Shown: positions 25,690-37,073, numbered from the stretch's first letter. The stretch: DNA of 64,000 nucleotides from Utricularia gibba (GCA_002189035.1 NEEC01000024.1:62001-126000); one strand, 5' to 3'. Notes: a model not told the origin generated them from the letters alone. Program-made: numbers and translations.

Positions 25690-25995
25690 TTTATTAGCAT
25701 TCGATGCTTAGTTATACTTTGGATGGAGGGTGTATTTTTACTTTCATCATTTTAATTATCATTCAATCCTTGGTAGTGATTCGAATCGAGTGTATGCTTT
25801 TTATTTAAATATTTATACTGCCGCTCGACCCTTATGTATGATTCGGATCGAACGTGTATCTTTTCTTTTAATATTTTTATGCGCAATCGATCCTTAAGAA
25901 TGTATGATACGAATTGACTGGATATATATATATTTATTTTTCATTTATACTGCCGCTCGACCCTTAGGAGTCATTTGGATTGAGTGGACATCACA
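25690..25995. repeat. H2 hairpin array, about five degenerate units
   Basis: Units of roughly 50-75 bp each show the H2 dyad, consensus CACTCGATCC - about 13 nt - GGATCGAGTG. Recognisable left or right arms start near 25,765, 25,813, 25,876 and 25,952. The intervals are AT-rich. The phrase TTTCATCATTTTAATTA near 25,745 recurs beside the Tat element at about 58,462. Confidence 0.7.
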
Positions 25996-26058
25996 AGGGC
26001 ACAAGGACGTGGTTTACGCATAACCCACGCCCGTGTGGCGTTGGCATGCTGCTGCGTG
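25940..26058. repeat. Composite hairpin repeat (H2 plus one H1 unit), copy 2
   Basis: It is nearly identical to 25,050-25,160, with the same TTTATACTGCCxCTCGACCC lead-in, dyad, and CCCACGCCCGTGTGGCG block. It stops abruptly at about 26,058 where retrotransposon-associated sequence begins, so it marks the breakpoint of the first Tekay element. Confidence 0.85.
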
Positions 26059-26066
26059 TAATGATA

Positions 26067-27068
26067 TCAGGAACAAGGTACCAATGCTACCCTCAAACTC
26101 GTCTCATTGATGTTCACATGTGATGTAAAGGAAGCTCCAGACCGTGTGATTCCCTTCCAAGGGGAGACCTTGAGGCATGCTTTGTCCTTTATTTGTAGCT
26201 CCAAGGGTCGGCGCCTTTGATCTGCCCAGCTTTTGTGTCGATCTTGCGCCACCTTGAGTTTCCGTCGAATCATCCTGACATTTTGTTCGGCGTCCTGCAC
26301 CAAATCTGGTCCTAGCATCTTCCTCTCACCCACTTCGTCCCAGTGCAGTGGTACTCGGCACCGTCGTCCGTATAGCGCCTCGAAGGGAGCCATGCCTAGG
26401 CTTGCCTGGTAGCCATTGTTGTAAACAAATTCCGCCAGGTAGACATGCTCGTCCCACCCTCCCTGCAATTCTAGCGCACAAGCTCGCAATAAGTTCTCTA
26501 GTACTTGGATGGTCCTTTCTGATTGCCCATCTGTCTGCGGGTGGAAGGCGATGCTCCTGAGTAGTTTTGTCCCCAGTTCCTCTTGGAGTGCCTTCCAGAA
26601 GCGAGAGGTGAATCTGACGTCCCGATCAGATACTATGGTCGCTGGCGCCCCATGAAGGCGTACGATTTCCTTGAGGTACACCTTGGCAAGGGCGTTCACG
26701 CTCAAGTCTGCTCGCATCGGTATGAAGTACGCGCTCTTGGTCAGTCTGTCCACTACGACCCATGCTGCATTCACACCATTCTTTGTCTTCGGCAGCCCCG
26801 TGACGAAATCCATCGCCACATCTTCCCACTTCCATATGGGTATATCCAGCGGCTGCAAGTTACCTGCTGGTTTCTGGTGTTCTATCTTCGTTCTTTGGCA
26901 TACCTGGCATCGTGCTACCCATCCCGCGATTGAGAGCTTTAGCCCCGGCCACCAAAAGCTCTTCTTTATATCCTGGTACATCTTTGTGTTTCCTGGGTGA
27001 ATGGTCAGGGGCGAATGGTGTGCTTCTCTCAGAATTTCTTCTCTCAGGCCGCCCCTGCTGGTACCCAT
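26067..27068 (-). pseudogene. Integrase, truncated, Tekay-type element 1
   Basis: The N-terminal zinc-binding His/Cys region is visible (a histidine pair spaced as in HHSPLTIHPG, then CQVC). The catalytic core has the two aspartates (in MDFVTGLPKT and in TIVSDRDVRF) and the glutamate (in QSERTIQVLE). The protein then departs from integrase shortly after SPWKGITRSG. The GPY region and chromodomain that the sister element at 59.4 kb retains are absent. The last 25-30 codons are unrelated sequence ending at a stop near 26,067, next to the hairpin repeat. The enzyme is therefore incomplete. Confidence 0.85.
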
Positions 27069-27856
27069 ACCCGTCCATATGCACAGATTATTCCGTCCTC
27101 TCGTAAGCTGTAGGGTTTGGTCCCCCTTTCAGCGGCGTCTCGTTGCACTTCGCCCGAGTTGTCTTCCCTTTGTGCTGATCTTATCTGAGCCAATAGATCC
27201 GTGGTTACCCTGATCATGGCCACATCTGCATCTGTCCATATCCCCATTCGCGCTAGTTCTCTAGATAAGTCTTCGTTCGCCATCATTCTGCTTAGTGCGT
27301 CAGCCACCACGTTGGCCTTCCTAGGGTGATAGTTTACCTCGAGGTCATAGTCTTTGATGAGCTCCAGCCATCGCCTTTGCCTCATGTTCAGTTCCTTCTG
27401 GGTGAAGATGTACTTCAAGCTTTGGTGATCCATGTATAGATCGCACCGTGCTCCATATAGGTCGTGCCGCCACACCTTTAGTGCATGTACCACCGCTACT
27501 AATTCCAGATCGTGTACGGGATAGTTCTTCTCGTGAGGCTTTAATTGCCGCGAGGCATAGGCTATCACATGCCTTTCTTGCATTAGTACCGCCCCAAGGC
27601 CTATGCCACATGCGTCGGAATACACGGTGTAGTCCTTGCCAGGTTGTGGTAGTCTTAGCACAGGTGCCATGGTCAGTTTTTCCTTGAGTTGATCGAATGC
27701 CGCCTGACATTGTTCCGTCCATGCGAACTTGGCGTCCTTCCTTGTGAGACTCGTTAGTGGTGTGGCTATCTTGGAGAAATCCTGTATGAATCGTCTGTAG
27801 TACCCAGCTAAACTCAGAAAGCTGCGTACCTCACTTGCGGTTCGGGTACCGCCCAT
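27065..27856 (-). pseudogene. RT thumb and RNase H, Tekay-type element 1
   Basis: This continues the polyprotein in a shifted frame. The RT end has the [10 protein letters not shown] motif. RNase H follows, with [13 protein letters not shown], the [14 protein letters not shown] and [12 protein letters not shown] blocks, and [15 protein letters not shown]. The end of the segment has [11 protein letters not shown]. RNase H removes the RNA strand during reverse transcription. A second frameshift at about 27,060 separates it from integrase. The start is not an ATG, consistent with a broken polyprotein rather than a gene. Confidence 0.85.
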
Positions 27857-28878
27857 TGGACCACTGCTTCTACCTTCCTCGGGTCGACTTCTACTCCCTT
27901 CTCACTGATCACATGTCCCAGAAAGGAGATGCTTCCCAAGCAAAAGTTGCACTTACTCTTTTTCCCGTATAGCTGTTTCTCTCGCATGCGCCCAAGTACC
28001 GCCTTGAGGTGCCTGCGGTGTGTCTCCAGGTCGGGTGAGTAAATCAGGATGTCGTCGATGAAAACCACCACGAAGTTGTCTAGGTAGGGCTGGAACACCC
28101 TATTCATCAAGTCCATGAAGACTGCCGGTGCGTTGGTGAGGCCGAAGGGTAGTACCATGAACTCGTAGTGCCCGTAGCGTGTCCTGAAGGCTGTCTTGGC
28201 AATGTCTCCTTCTCTGATCTTGAGTTGGTGGTATCCAGATCTTAGATCTATTTTGGAGAATACCGTCGCCTCCCTTAGTTGGTCGAACAGGTCTTCAATG
28301 CGAGGGAGGGGGTACCTATTTTTGATGGTGATCTTGTTCAGCTCTCTATAATCCACGCATAGCCTCATGGTGCCGTCCTTCTTTCGTACGAACAGCACTG
28401 GCGCTCCCCATGGGGAGTGGCTGGGTCGGATGAACCCCTTCTCTAATAGATCGTCTAGCTGTCTTCGGAGTTCCTTAAGTTCGGCGGGGGCCAGGCGGTA
28501 AGGTGCTTTGGAGATAGGTGTGGCACCGTCCACCAGTTTTATCTGAAATTCTAGTTCTCGGTCGGGCATGCTCCCTGGCAGTTCGTCGGGAAATACGTCT
28601 TCATACTCTGTTAGTGAGTTTCTGGTTTCCTCATCAGTCTCAGTTGGAGTTGAGGTGGCGTAGGCCACCACATAGTGATCTTCGGGGCCGTTTATTTCTC
28701 TGTCCCGGCGCACGCCGGCGTTTACGGCATATTCCCATTGTGTTCCCTGCTCATCCTTCCACCCGATTGTCCTAGAACCACATCCGATGCATGCAGAGTG
28801 CATGCACAGCCAGTCCATTCCCAGTATGATTTCGAATTCTGCCATGTCTATTGCTATTAGGTCGGCCTTGGTCAACGA
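27857..28878 (-). pseudogene. Protease C-terminus and reverse transcriptase, Tekay-type element 1
   Basis: It directly continues gag-protease in the same frame after the TAG at 28,879. The end of protease has the conserved ILGMDWL motif. The connecting region then runs into RT, with the block [20 protein letters not shown], the CVDYRELN motif, the [10 protein letters not shown] motif and the catalytic FIDD box at about 28,045-28,060 (Asp-Asp codons at 28,051-28,056). The frame is lost at about 27,850, after the SFLGHVIS and DPRKVEAV blocks, by a small indel. The reading resumes in another frame in the next segment. It has no start codon of its own, as expected for part of a Gag-Pol polyprotein. 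Confidence 0.85.
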
Positions 28879-30129
28879 CTAGCCTATGTTCAGCATGATC
28901 CCCTTGTATAATCCTGTTCCTGCTAGCTCACCACCCCCTGGTGTTCGTACCCTGTACCTATGGTCTTGCCCTTTCCCTAAACCTATGCGCTCCACGCAGG
29001 CTCGCGAGACGAACGAATGTGTGGCCCCGCAATCAAACAAGACCCGAATAGGATGTGAGTTGAGGGCAAAAGTACCTGCGATGGCATTGACATCTTGCTC
29101 TGCGTTGTCCCTGGTAAGATGGAATACACGAGGTCGACCAGTGCCAGTGGTACGGGGCATAGGTGTGGTTCCCTTCTTCTCTGTTACCCCTAACTTCTTT
29201 GGGCATTCCCTTGCAAAGTGTCCAATTTCCCCACAGTAAAAGCACCCGCCCGTCAGTAGGCGGCACTCTCCTGAGTGTGCTCTCCCGCACACTGCGCACG
29301 CCGCTCGTTGGGCCGTAGCGGGTCCGGCTGGTGCTGCTACTACCTTCCGCACGCCGTCTTTGCTCCTCTTTCCCAAGACCGCATCTCTCCTCTGGAGTTC
29401 AGTTTCTACCGCCACGGCTGTAGCGACTAGGTCGGTTAACCTATTCTCCCTAGCAGATATCACTCTGTCCTGGATGCGAGGGGCCAATCCCCTATGGAAT
29501 CTCAGCATCTTCAGCGTCTCACTTGCGGCTATGCCCGGGTCGTATCGCAGCAGCTTCTGGAATCGCCCATGGTACTCATGGACAGTCTCTCCTGGCTTCT
29601 GCCCAATGGTGTCGAACTCCGTGATCTTCTGTAAGATTACTCCCTCTAGTACATACCATTCATTGAAGATCGCCTTGAATTCTTCCCACTTCATGCCATC
29701 CATCGTTGTGGGGCGATGGCTCCGCCACCAATGTGCTGCATCTCCAGTGAGGAGGAAACTCGCCACTGACGCCTTTAGCTGGCTGGGTATTTTCCCCAAG
29801 AACATGTTTTGTTCTATCTCGGCCAGCCATGTTTCTGCTTGCTCCGCGGTGCCTCCCTCATATGTGGGTACCTTTGCCTTCTTCAATTTCCAGTAGTATT
29901 CACGTACCTGCCCCTCAATGGTCAGGTTGTTCAGCGCTTGGGGCCTACACCCTTGGTGAATGACTGTGCCTAGCATCTCTGCAAATTTTGCCATGGTCTC
30001 TATTCCTTCTGTGCCATTGTTGCCATTTGTTTGGCTCCCTTGTTCGCCTTCGTTTTCTGGTATGGTACCATCCCCGCCCCTATGTTCCTGGTTCCCTCCC
30101 TGGATAGAGCTAACCCTAGTTCTAACCAT
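28879..30129 (-). CDS. Gag and start of protease, Tekay-type element 1
   Basis: Gag forms the virus-like particle and packages element RNA. I chose the ATG at 30,129-30,127, which begins MVRTRV; codons upstream are open but have no ATG. The retrotransposon gag region (WLAEIEQNMFL, then the GDAAHWWRS stretch) covers roughly residues 100-230. A CCHC zinc knuckle, CFYCGEIGHFAREC, lies near residues 296-309, and the aspartic protease motif LFDCGATHSF is near residue 364. The frame ends at a TAG (28,881-28,879) inside protease. The following codons continue the same frame into the protease and RT region, so this stop looks like a nonsense mutation rather than the natural end of gag. It is about 416 residues to the stop. 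Confidence 0.85.
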   Translation of the reverse strand: MVRTRVSSIQGGNQEHRGGDGTIPENEGEQGSQTNGNNGTEGIETMAKFAEMLGTVIHQGCRPQALNNLTIEGQVREYYWKLKKAKVPTYEGGTAEQAETWLAEIEQNMFLGKIPSQLKASVASFLLTGDAAHWWRSHRPTTMDGMKWEEFKAIFNEWYVLEGVILQKITEFDTIGQKPGETVHEYHGRFQKLLRYDPGIAASETLKMLRFHRGLAPRIQDRVISARENRLTDLVATAVAVETELQRRDAVLGKRSKDGVRKVVAAPAGPATAQRAACAVCGRAHSGECRLLTGGCFYCGEIGHFARECPKKLGVTEKKGTTPMPRTTGTGRPRVFHLTRDNAEQDVNAIAGTFALNSHPIRVLFDCGATHSFVSRACVERIGLGKGQDHRYRVRTPGGGELAGTGLYKGIMLNIG

Positions 30130-30249
30130 TGCTGCCTGCACAATGCTCTTGTTAGTTCTCGTTAGCTCATGTGTTACCTCGACTTGCGGATGGCGGGGAT
30201 GGCCCAAGCAGTGTTCTACACTTTCCTATATGGTCCGCCACGAAACCTC

Positions 30250-30261
30250 GCTCTGATACCA
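30250..30261 (-). other. Primer-binding site, initiator tRNA-Met type
   Basis: The minus strand reads TGGTATCAGAGC, the standard plant LTR-retrotransposon site complementary to the 3' end of initiator tRNA-Met. It is followed by GAGG. Two bases separate it from the LTR, whose inner end reads GGATCGTTACA on the minus strand. Confidence 0.92.
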
Positions 30262-30263
30262 TT

Positions 30264-31560
30264 TGTAACGATCCTTGACAACACCCTAGTCAGGAGGACC
30301 ATCACCACGCACGTCTGGTGGTATGATCGCGCAGCACACTCCGCCGGAGAGGCTTCCCGTGCTGCGCGTCCTGCGCACGCGTGGTACTGCCTCGCCCGCA
30401 CATGCCTTAAGGCCTCGTCCTTCCTCATGCAGGGTCCTTGGCCGAGGGAGCTTAGTATAACGCGAAATAACCGACCTTTATTCATAATGATCAACTAGTC
30501 CAAGTAAAGGAGGAGTGCACGAAAACATCAAGAGAATTAGAGAGAGTTCGGTGGTTGCACTCTAATCGCGTTGTTCCCAGGACTCTACTACTCGGCCGCT
30601 CCACCCTCGCCATCCGCCCCTCCTATCCCTCCCAATGACTCATCCCCAGCAGTACCTACATGACCAGTAAGGGGTTAGCCTATTGTACTATGCGCAAGCA
30701 AGTACAATACGTGAGACTAGCCTTTAGTCACAAGTCCTATGCGCAAGCAAGATTTAAGAGGGGGTTTTCACAAGTAGTGGCTTTCTACTCTAAAGAAATT
30801 ACTAAAGATTCATGAGACAAATTCTACACTAAAATGCAACAAAATACATAGATCAGCATTTTTTGGAAATTTAAAAATTAACTATTTCACTTAAACTGAA
30901 AGTTAATCATGCTTAAAAGAAACTTAAACAATTTCAGGTTAATGAAAACATTCAAACGAGTTCATGTTCTAGCAATTAATGTAAACTGAACGAGTAGGTT
31001 GCAAAAGTGCAGAAATGAAATGCAGGAAATAAAAAGTTCTTTCAATTCTCCAAATCAGTTCTTGCGCAAGTGTCAACTTCTTCTTATTACACTGGTTCTA
31101 AAAGTTTGTTGGGAAGGTTCCAAGTGCTCTGCTACTGTTCTGAGCGATGGAGATGGTTAGAGTGTCACTCTGGAACTGCTTCTGTCGTCTTCTTCACACA
31201 GTCACATCTCTATTCTATAGGCCTCAAGGCATTGGAGATGAGTTCTGCTGTCACGCTAGAACTATCCCTCCTTCATCTTCTTCCCTTAAACTGGTTCGAA
31301 GTCATCGGAAAAGCCTCTCCTTGTGTTTGAAATCTCCATCCTCTCTCTACTCGATTGCGCCTACCCTTGTTGCGTGCCTTGGGGAGGCATAGCTTCCCCT
31401 AGCTCCTTGTTTCCAGCTGGGTTTCTTATCTCTTCGCGCATGCATATGTATAATTCCCATTTTTCCCCTAGACTAATAAATACTATGCAGAGTGATCAAA
31501 ATATGTGGCCCAGCCCAAATAGACTAGCCATTCCTGAGCCTAGATGAACAGTAAGTTCAC
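30264..31560 (-). repeat. 5' LTR of Tekay-type element 1 (outer end not resolved)
   Basis: The inner end is fixed by the primer site: the plus strand starts TGTAACGATCC at 30,264. A minus-strand AATAAA (complement at 30,477-30,482), about 215 bp from the inner end, could be the polyadenylation signal. The outer end is unclear because there is no second LTR to compare; about 31,560 is a guess from where the sequence character changes. Confidence 0.5.
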
Positions 31561-31734
31561 CCCAACAAGCAGATCGATACAAAATAGGCCCAAAACATGT
31601 TTTTACATAGTAAATTTACTCACACTAATTTTGACGTTTTTACCTATTCTAGCTCACCTAAATCCTTATCCTAACACTGAAAAAGAACACGAATTCTACC
31701 AACTTTGACACAACATCAGCAATCTAATCGTAAC

Positions 31735-32205
31735 CCATGCTGTATGGAATCCTCCACTTTGGATGACATAGGCGTGGGTATTGGGTAGCCATAGCCGACG
31801 CCCATATGTGATTCAGTGGTGCATTTAAGAAATTCCATGTCAGCGTGGGTTATGGTTACCCACTACAATATTTTAAAGTTGTATTACTCATCAGTCGATC
31901 TTGAGGTTTTATTTTGGATTGAGTGCATTTTTTATGTTAAATTTGTATTATCACATATGAGCGCGGATTAGCTGTAATCCACACCCATATTTATAGGAAT
32001 TTTGAAATCTCCTACGGGCACAGTTTAACGATAACCCACATCCGTATGAAATCTGTTAACCCACCACTTAGCCAAATATGGGCATGAGTTACACATAACC
32101 GACACCTGTATGAGATTTTACTGGTGCGTTTAAGAAAATGCATACCGACGTGGGTTATTTGGATTAATTGATCCATAGGTCTTATTTGACTCGAGTGCAT
32201 ATTTT
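31735..32205. repeat. Degenerate H1-type hairpin units
   Basis: Several diverged inverted repeats share the H1 pattern (GCGTGGGTTA facing TAACCCACGC). Examples are GTGGGTTATGGTTACCCAC near 31,850 and the arms around 32,020-32,050, 32,075-32,105 and 32,148. Unit length is irregular, with phrases such as GGTGCRTTTAAGAAAWTGCAT repeated near 31,828 and 32,125. They look older than the copies at 25.1 and 49.4 kb. Confidence 0.65.
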
Positions 32206-32415
32206 TCTATTTGAATATTATATCACGCTCGACCCTTAGGTGTCATTTGGATCAAGTGTATATTTTTTATTTTAAAATTGTAATACAATCGATCCTACGG
32301 TGTTATTTCGATCGAGTGCATATTTTTTTATTTTAAAATTGTGTTATACTTCAATCCTAAGGTGTTATTTGGATTGAGTGCATTTTTTTTATTTTAATTT
32401 TGTATTACGCATCAT
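32205..32415. repeat. H2 hairpin array, three units of about 63 bp
   Basis: Three tandem units contain CGCTCGACCC...GGATCAAGTG, CAATCGATCC...CGATCGAGTG and TTCAATCCT...GGATTGAGTG. AT-rich spacers (TTTTTATTTTAAAATTG) separate them. The units start near 32,222, 32,285 and 32,349. Confidence 0.8.
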
Positions 32416-33310
32416 TGTATTTTTAGAAATATTTTGGATCGATTGATGTGAGACTATGACAATGAAACAAGCAATCATAATGTATTAAAAATTATACAAT
32501 CTAAACAGGCAAGAAAACATTACATAATACAAAAGGTGGCAATCCAAGAATGTTGATCCATTGATGTAAAATCAGCAAGACAAATGCCAACCATGTACCA
32601 TGTGTAAAGACATGGCCACCCTATGAGATTCATGCACCTGGTGTAAGGACTAGGGCACTCATGTCATACTAGAGCTCACTATGGGCGGGCAGGGCTGTGG
32701 GTATGGTCCTAGCGACAACGGTGAGCATAAGGGCTCGACGGGTGGAAGGCCACCCATGCGTACCATGTGCAAGGGCACGGACCCCTAGCAGAGAGGATGC
32801 ATTCAAATATGAGATGAGGACAAGGATAGCGGAGACGGAACATATGAGATGGATGCCACGAAAGGGTGTAATAGAGGGAGTTTCACATAGATTCATATTA
32901 GTGTGGTAGATGGGATGGAAAATCCTACAAAGGACTGACTGATGTTGCGTCATATTTCAAAGTATTTGAGTCAATTTCAGTGTTAGAGTATTAGGATTAT
33001 ATGAATTCGAATAAAAAAAGGTCAAAACGTGTGTTAGTCAAGATATTTTCGATAAAAATGCGATTTGGGCCATTTTTTCCTTAGTCCAAGTTCAAGGTGG
33101 TTTTATTGTTCCTCCAAGCCCATGTACGTCCAGCTCATTTGGGTTGGGTCGCATTGTCTGTCCAATCTGAAAAGTTGTTATGAGTACATCAGCAAAACGA
33201 GAATTACAGGTCTGAATGCGGAGGAAAAATAAGGTTGGCAAGAAAAAGGCAAGAAAATCGCAACAAATGCAACTAACTATGACTGAGACACGAGACTAGT
33301 GTGAATAATG
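32416..33310. other. Unassigned intergenic sequence
   Basis: No coding signal, domain or clear repeat was recognised. The longest open frames are under 100 codons and lack recognisable motifs. One stretch near 32,680-32,790 is more GC-rich than its surroundings. Confidence 0.5.
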
Positions 33311-34880
33311 AAAGGAAAAGATTTGCTGCCTATATAATTCCTTTCGTTCCAGAATATTTCAAGCCGCGAACAGAGACTTCTTCTGTTTTAGAGAGATTTT
33401 CTCTCCCAAGATTTCGGCGATTGGAGTGGAAGTGAAGATGAAGGAGAGGCGTTCTAGCGTGACACTTCATCAGAAGTGCAGGTGAGACCCAAATGAAAGA
33501 GAAGGAGGCTTGGGAACCTACAGTTTGAGAAGAAGAAGACACGAAGAACACAAAACTAGAGAATCGAACAAACATTTTACTTTTCTTGCAAATCTTATTT
33601 CTTGCATCAATGTTTTCATCATCTCATTTACGTACTATATTATTTGCTTTTACTTCAAAAAACAGTAGAAGCCTTGCATTGATTTAAGATAGAGTAGAAA
33701 CCACTTCCAGAAAACCCCTCGTTTAATTCTGCTTACACATCAAACCAACAACTAAAAATTGTTTGCTCTCTATAGATCGACCTGGACTTACTGCTGCTAC
33801 ACTAATTTCTTAATGAATGAAATGTGGTTTTTTTGTTCAGTTTATATATTTCTTTTGATGGGGAAAACCTTTAGACTTGCGATATCTACAAAATTTTCCA
33901 TCTGTCACTCACACAAGGGAATAGAACCGTGGAAGTGTATTGGCAAGAAATGAAGGTGTTGATGATTCGAGCCAATATAATATAAGATAGGAAAGGTACA
34001 ATGGCAAGATTTCTGTATAGTTTGGTAGAGTGGCGGAAGAGAATTTGAAGACCCTCCCGCCTAAGGAATCACCTCTATTTATTTACTGTGTTGATAAAGT
34101 GTTTATCAAAATACAGTAGGCAGTGAGTCGAATGCTGTTTGACATGAGATGTCAGAATAAATATGTGGGGGTTCATGAGATGAGCTGACCGAACATGTAA
34201 CGCTGAATAACATGTGCATGGTATTTTACATATGTCAACACAATGTTATTCAGATTGCTTTATGGAAATCCTTCGACTTGAGGTTTCATTGTGTCTTATA
34301 TATTATTGCCTTAGATTTGTTACTATTTAGGCTTGTTGAAATATACAAGTCAGCGATAGTGATGGTCTAAGTTGATAGTATATGAAGATCTTTGAATAAC
34401 CAAGATGGGATTCATTACTCCGGGTAAACGGAGATGAGACTTCAGATTTCCTGATTGTTTCGTCGGGTAAATTCCTGGCCAGGTTGTCGAGATGTTGGAA
34501 TGAGATTCCAAGTTCTCGTTTTGCCTTCGAAACATGTGTTCAGGATAATGTTGATGATCTAGATTAAATGGAATTTGACTATCCATGATTCCATTCCAGA
34601 TCGAAGTCTTCAATGAAGGGATATTCATAAGAATAGCAATCAAGGTTCATTATTGAATATTGGATATAGTTTTAATTGGGTAAAGACAATATTCTATGCT
34701 CGGCATCCCTTGTATTTTATGAGAAACACGATATCTTGGGACAATATCGTTGTTAGAGAAATGAGATTTCTCACCTCTCATTGCCGATTAAAAATGAATC
34801 TAGTAAGTCACACACAAAGAATTAGAAGTTGTCCGAGACGCTTGTGATTCAAGTTTTGGTAGACTCTAGCATGTCTTTGA
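33311..34880. other. Unassigned sequence with a possible core promoter at 33,331
   Basis: GCCTATATAATTCC at about 33,329-33,342 resembles a TATA box. It is followed by a purine/pyrimidine-rich stretch that could be a leader, but no open frame follows. Nothing else was recognised to 34,880. Confidence 0.3.
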
Positions 34881-34904
34881 ATTTGGATCACATGTTGGTT
34901 AAAC

Positions 34905-35052
34905 ATTGGTTATATGGGCCCAAGCCCATATAGGTAACCAAGGCTCAAATAATATGGGCTGATGATTTGGGCCGCTAGGCCCAAGCCCATATTATTAGCC
35001 ACATTGAAATGCATGCCGCATTAAAATGCGTGCCAATACTAGGCTATAAATA
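34905..35052 (+). promoter_or_regulatory. Promoter-like segment with site II (TGGGCC/GGCCCA) motifs and a TATA box
   Basis: Several TGGGCC/GGCCCA cores occur within 70 bp (about 34,915-34,985), two of them in short palindromes with GCCCATAT. A canonical TATAAATA lies at about 35,045-35,052. In plants, site II TGGGCC elements mark promoters of housekeeping and ribosome-related genes. No open frame of interest follows, so this may be a promoter cut off from its gene or an LTR promoter. The phrase GATATGAGATATTAGCAT is repeated downstream near 35,250 and 35,330. Confidence 0.4.
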
Positions 35053-35639
35053 GGAGGCAGTTGGCTTATTTCCTAAGGTTTTGGAGTTCTTCTTCTGGGA
35101 AGAGGTGTTCAAGCTCTGAAAGAGGAAAAGCACTTTAGGAAGAAACGAGACCGGTGAATAGCGATAGGAAGAAGAGAACTCGACTCTGGTTTCGAGTTTG
35201 GTAATTTTCCTCCGCTTATTCCACGTGTTTCTTCTGTGTTGATAGTTAGTGTTGATATGAGATATTAGCATTGGCTTTATTGTGTTTTCCCAATATGTTG
35301 ATTCAAGAGTTGAGTTAAGTCTTGATGTTAATATGAGATATTAGCATCAGATGGATGTATATTCCATGAGATGGTCTAAACATATTTTGGGCAAAATGTA
35401 TGTGATACATTTGTTGGTTTAACCTAGTCGGATTTATTTCTAGTTCGTGTGGATGAGCTAGAGGCATCGTTGTTTCGGTGCTATAAGCGATATGAGATAT
35501 CGTTGGTTATGAAAAGGGAAAAATTTTTGTTTTTCCCACCCTCCGCTGCGTGTAACCCAATAGTGGTAGTTTTTGTTAGTGATATGACAACGTTCACATA
35601 AAAAACAATAATAATGTTTTATTTTTAACATCACTAGCG

Positions 35640-35965
35640 TAAAATAAATAAACCCGTTGGTTACGCCTAACCTACGTGCGTATTTTCGTATTTGTTGAAA
35701 AACATTTAAACACATTCAATCTAAACCAACAAGGAAGGTCGAGCGCTGTGGGAATTTTTCCAGCATTAATACCACGTAATTTATCCATTCGATCCAAATG
35801 TGCCGTAAATATTGAACGCTCTAATATTTATTCCACGAATTTTGGATGTATTATTTAATGCATTCGAGCTACTTGGCGCGTGAGGATCGAGCGCTTTTTT
35901 ACCGTTAGCCAATCGATTCATACACATCGATAGTGGCGAACGGGAGCACAAAAATTTAGTTTTAC
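35640..35965 (+). repeat. Left arm of a diverged inverted repeat; matches the 5' flank of the gene at 45.7 kb
   Basis: Read on the plus strand, it aligns along its length with the complement of about 46,040-45,735. Shared blocks in order are ACGTGCGTAT, ACCAACAAGGA or ATCAACAAGGA, CCACGTAATTTAT, CATTCGA, GGATCGAGCGCT, the pair CCAATCGATTCATACA / CCAATCGATCCATACA, and TAGTGKCGAA. It contains three H2-like units. Its last bases correspond to the first codons of that gene, after which the Athila-like LTR begins, so it may be the 5' flank of a second, interrupted copy. Confidence 0.8.
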
Positions 35966-35997
35966 TGCCTAGTTTTATATTTTTGCGCATAAACACC

Positions 35998-37070
35998 GTG
36001 ATTGTGTTATTTTAGTCTTAGTTGGGACTAAATGGTAGATTTAGTCCCAACCTTCTAATAGTTTTATTCGAGTAATGCAGTGCAGGTCACAACACAAATC
36101 CCAAGGAGCCGAATATGCATAGTGTAGTGGCAGAAGATGAATCCAAAAGTCTGAAAAGTGGTACACACAAAATCCAAGGAGGAAAAAGGGAGATTTTGGA
36201 CAAAAGGAGGGAAAGTTGGAGAGAGAAGGCAGATCTCCCATTGGAGACTCACGACAAGTTTCTGGAGATTTTTCTGGAGGAAGAAGAAGGAAGGGAACGA
36301 CGAACCAGAAGAACACAGCTTTTCCTTGAAGATTTATTTTCGTTTTTTATGCTTACTGTTCCTAGCTAAGACTAGATTTGGATTTCCTGCATGAACAAAT
36401 TGTCTTTTCTACTTCTGCTATATATTGCTCATTGTTGTTTAGCTTTGAAACAAGGATATTGCTTAGGATATGCTATGAAAACGTTTTCCTTTACCTTATC
36501 ATGAGTGGCTAAGCACTTAGGGGGTCCCTTGGGGTGAAAAGGGGAGAAATATGCTAATCCATCCTTAGACCTAATGAACCATCAGTCACACCACTTCCCT
36601 AACAAACCAGGATAGATCCAGGAGGGGGAAATAGTGAAATCCAACTTGACAACCCTAATTAGAGGTAGACCAAAGATTAGGGGGAAAAACAAGTATCCGG
36701 GTAGACCTGGATCTTGTGAGTTAGTTGTATGATTTATGATTTATGTGAGCTTGTTTAGTGATAGGCATATATTCCCTAGGAGTCCCAAGGTATCACCCAT
36801 TCCATTCCAAAAACTACCGAATCCCAAAACTTGTTACTTTTCTTTACTGCATTCCATTGTAGTTCTGTCTTATTCCTAATTAAGACCAAATTTTACCAAC
36901 GTGACACTAGTTTCATGCTTTGACTAATCACTTGACAAGCACCTGCTCTTCGTGTTCGACCCTGATCACTATGCTCATTATTGTTTTATGCTAGAATGTA
37001 TATTAGGTTATAAATTTATTTGATAGGAGAAATTTTCATTTAACGACATTGCATAATTTTTCGTTTATCA
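35998..37070 (+). repeat. 5' LTR of the Athila-like element
   Basis: It ends TTTCGTTTATCA immediately before the primer site. Its second half matches 39,966-40,364, and its whole length matches 41,170-42,236. The start near 35,998 (TGATTGTG) is placed by comparison with the third copy and could be off by some tens of bases. Short ORFs at 36,115-36,394 are not conserved in the other copies. Confidence 0.8.
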
Positions 37071-37073
37071 AAT

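Larger units (their letters stand above)
26059..31560 (-). mobile_element. Ty3/gypsy element, Tekay/Del chromovirus lineage, 3'-truncated
   Basis: Reading right to left on the minus strand, the parts are LTR (from 30,264), primer-binding site, gag, protease, RT, RNase H and integrase. The 3' end of integrase, the expected chromodomain, the polypurine tract and the 3' LTR are missing: the sequence breaks into a hairpin repeat at about 26,058. The coding region has one in-frame stop and two frameshifts. This is a copia-independent, plant-specific chromovirus type judged by domain order and sequence. Its closest relative in the window is the element at 59.4-64 kb. No target-site duplication can be defined because one end is gone. 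Confidence 0.85.

Noticed and set aside
26348-27213. Plus-strand ORFs across Tekay element 1
   Set aside because: They are shadows of integrase and RNase H on the minus strand.
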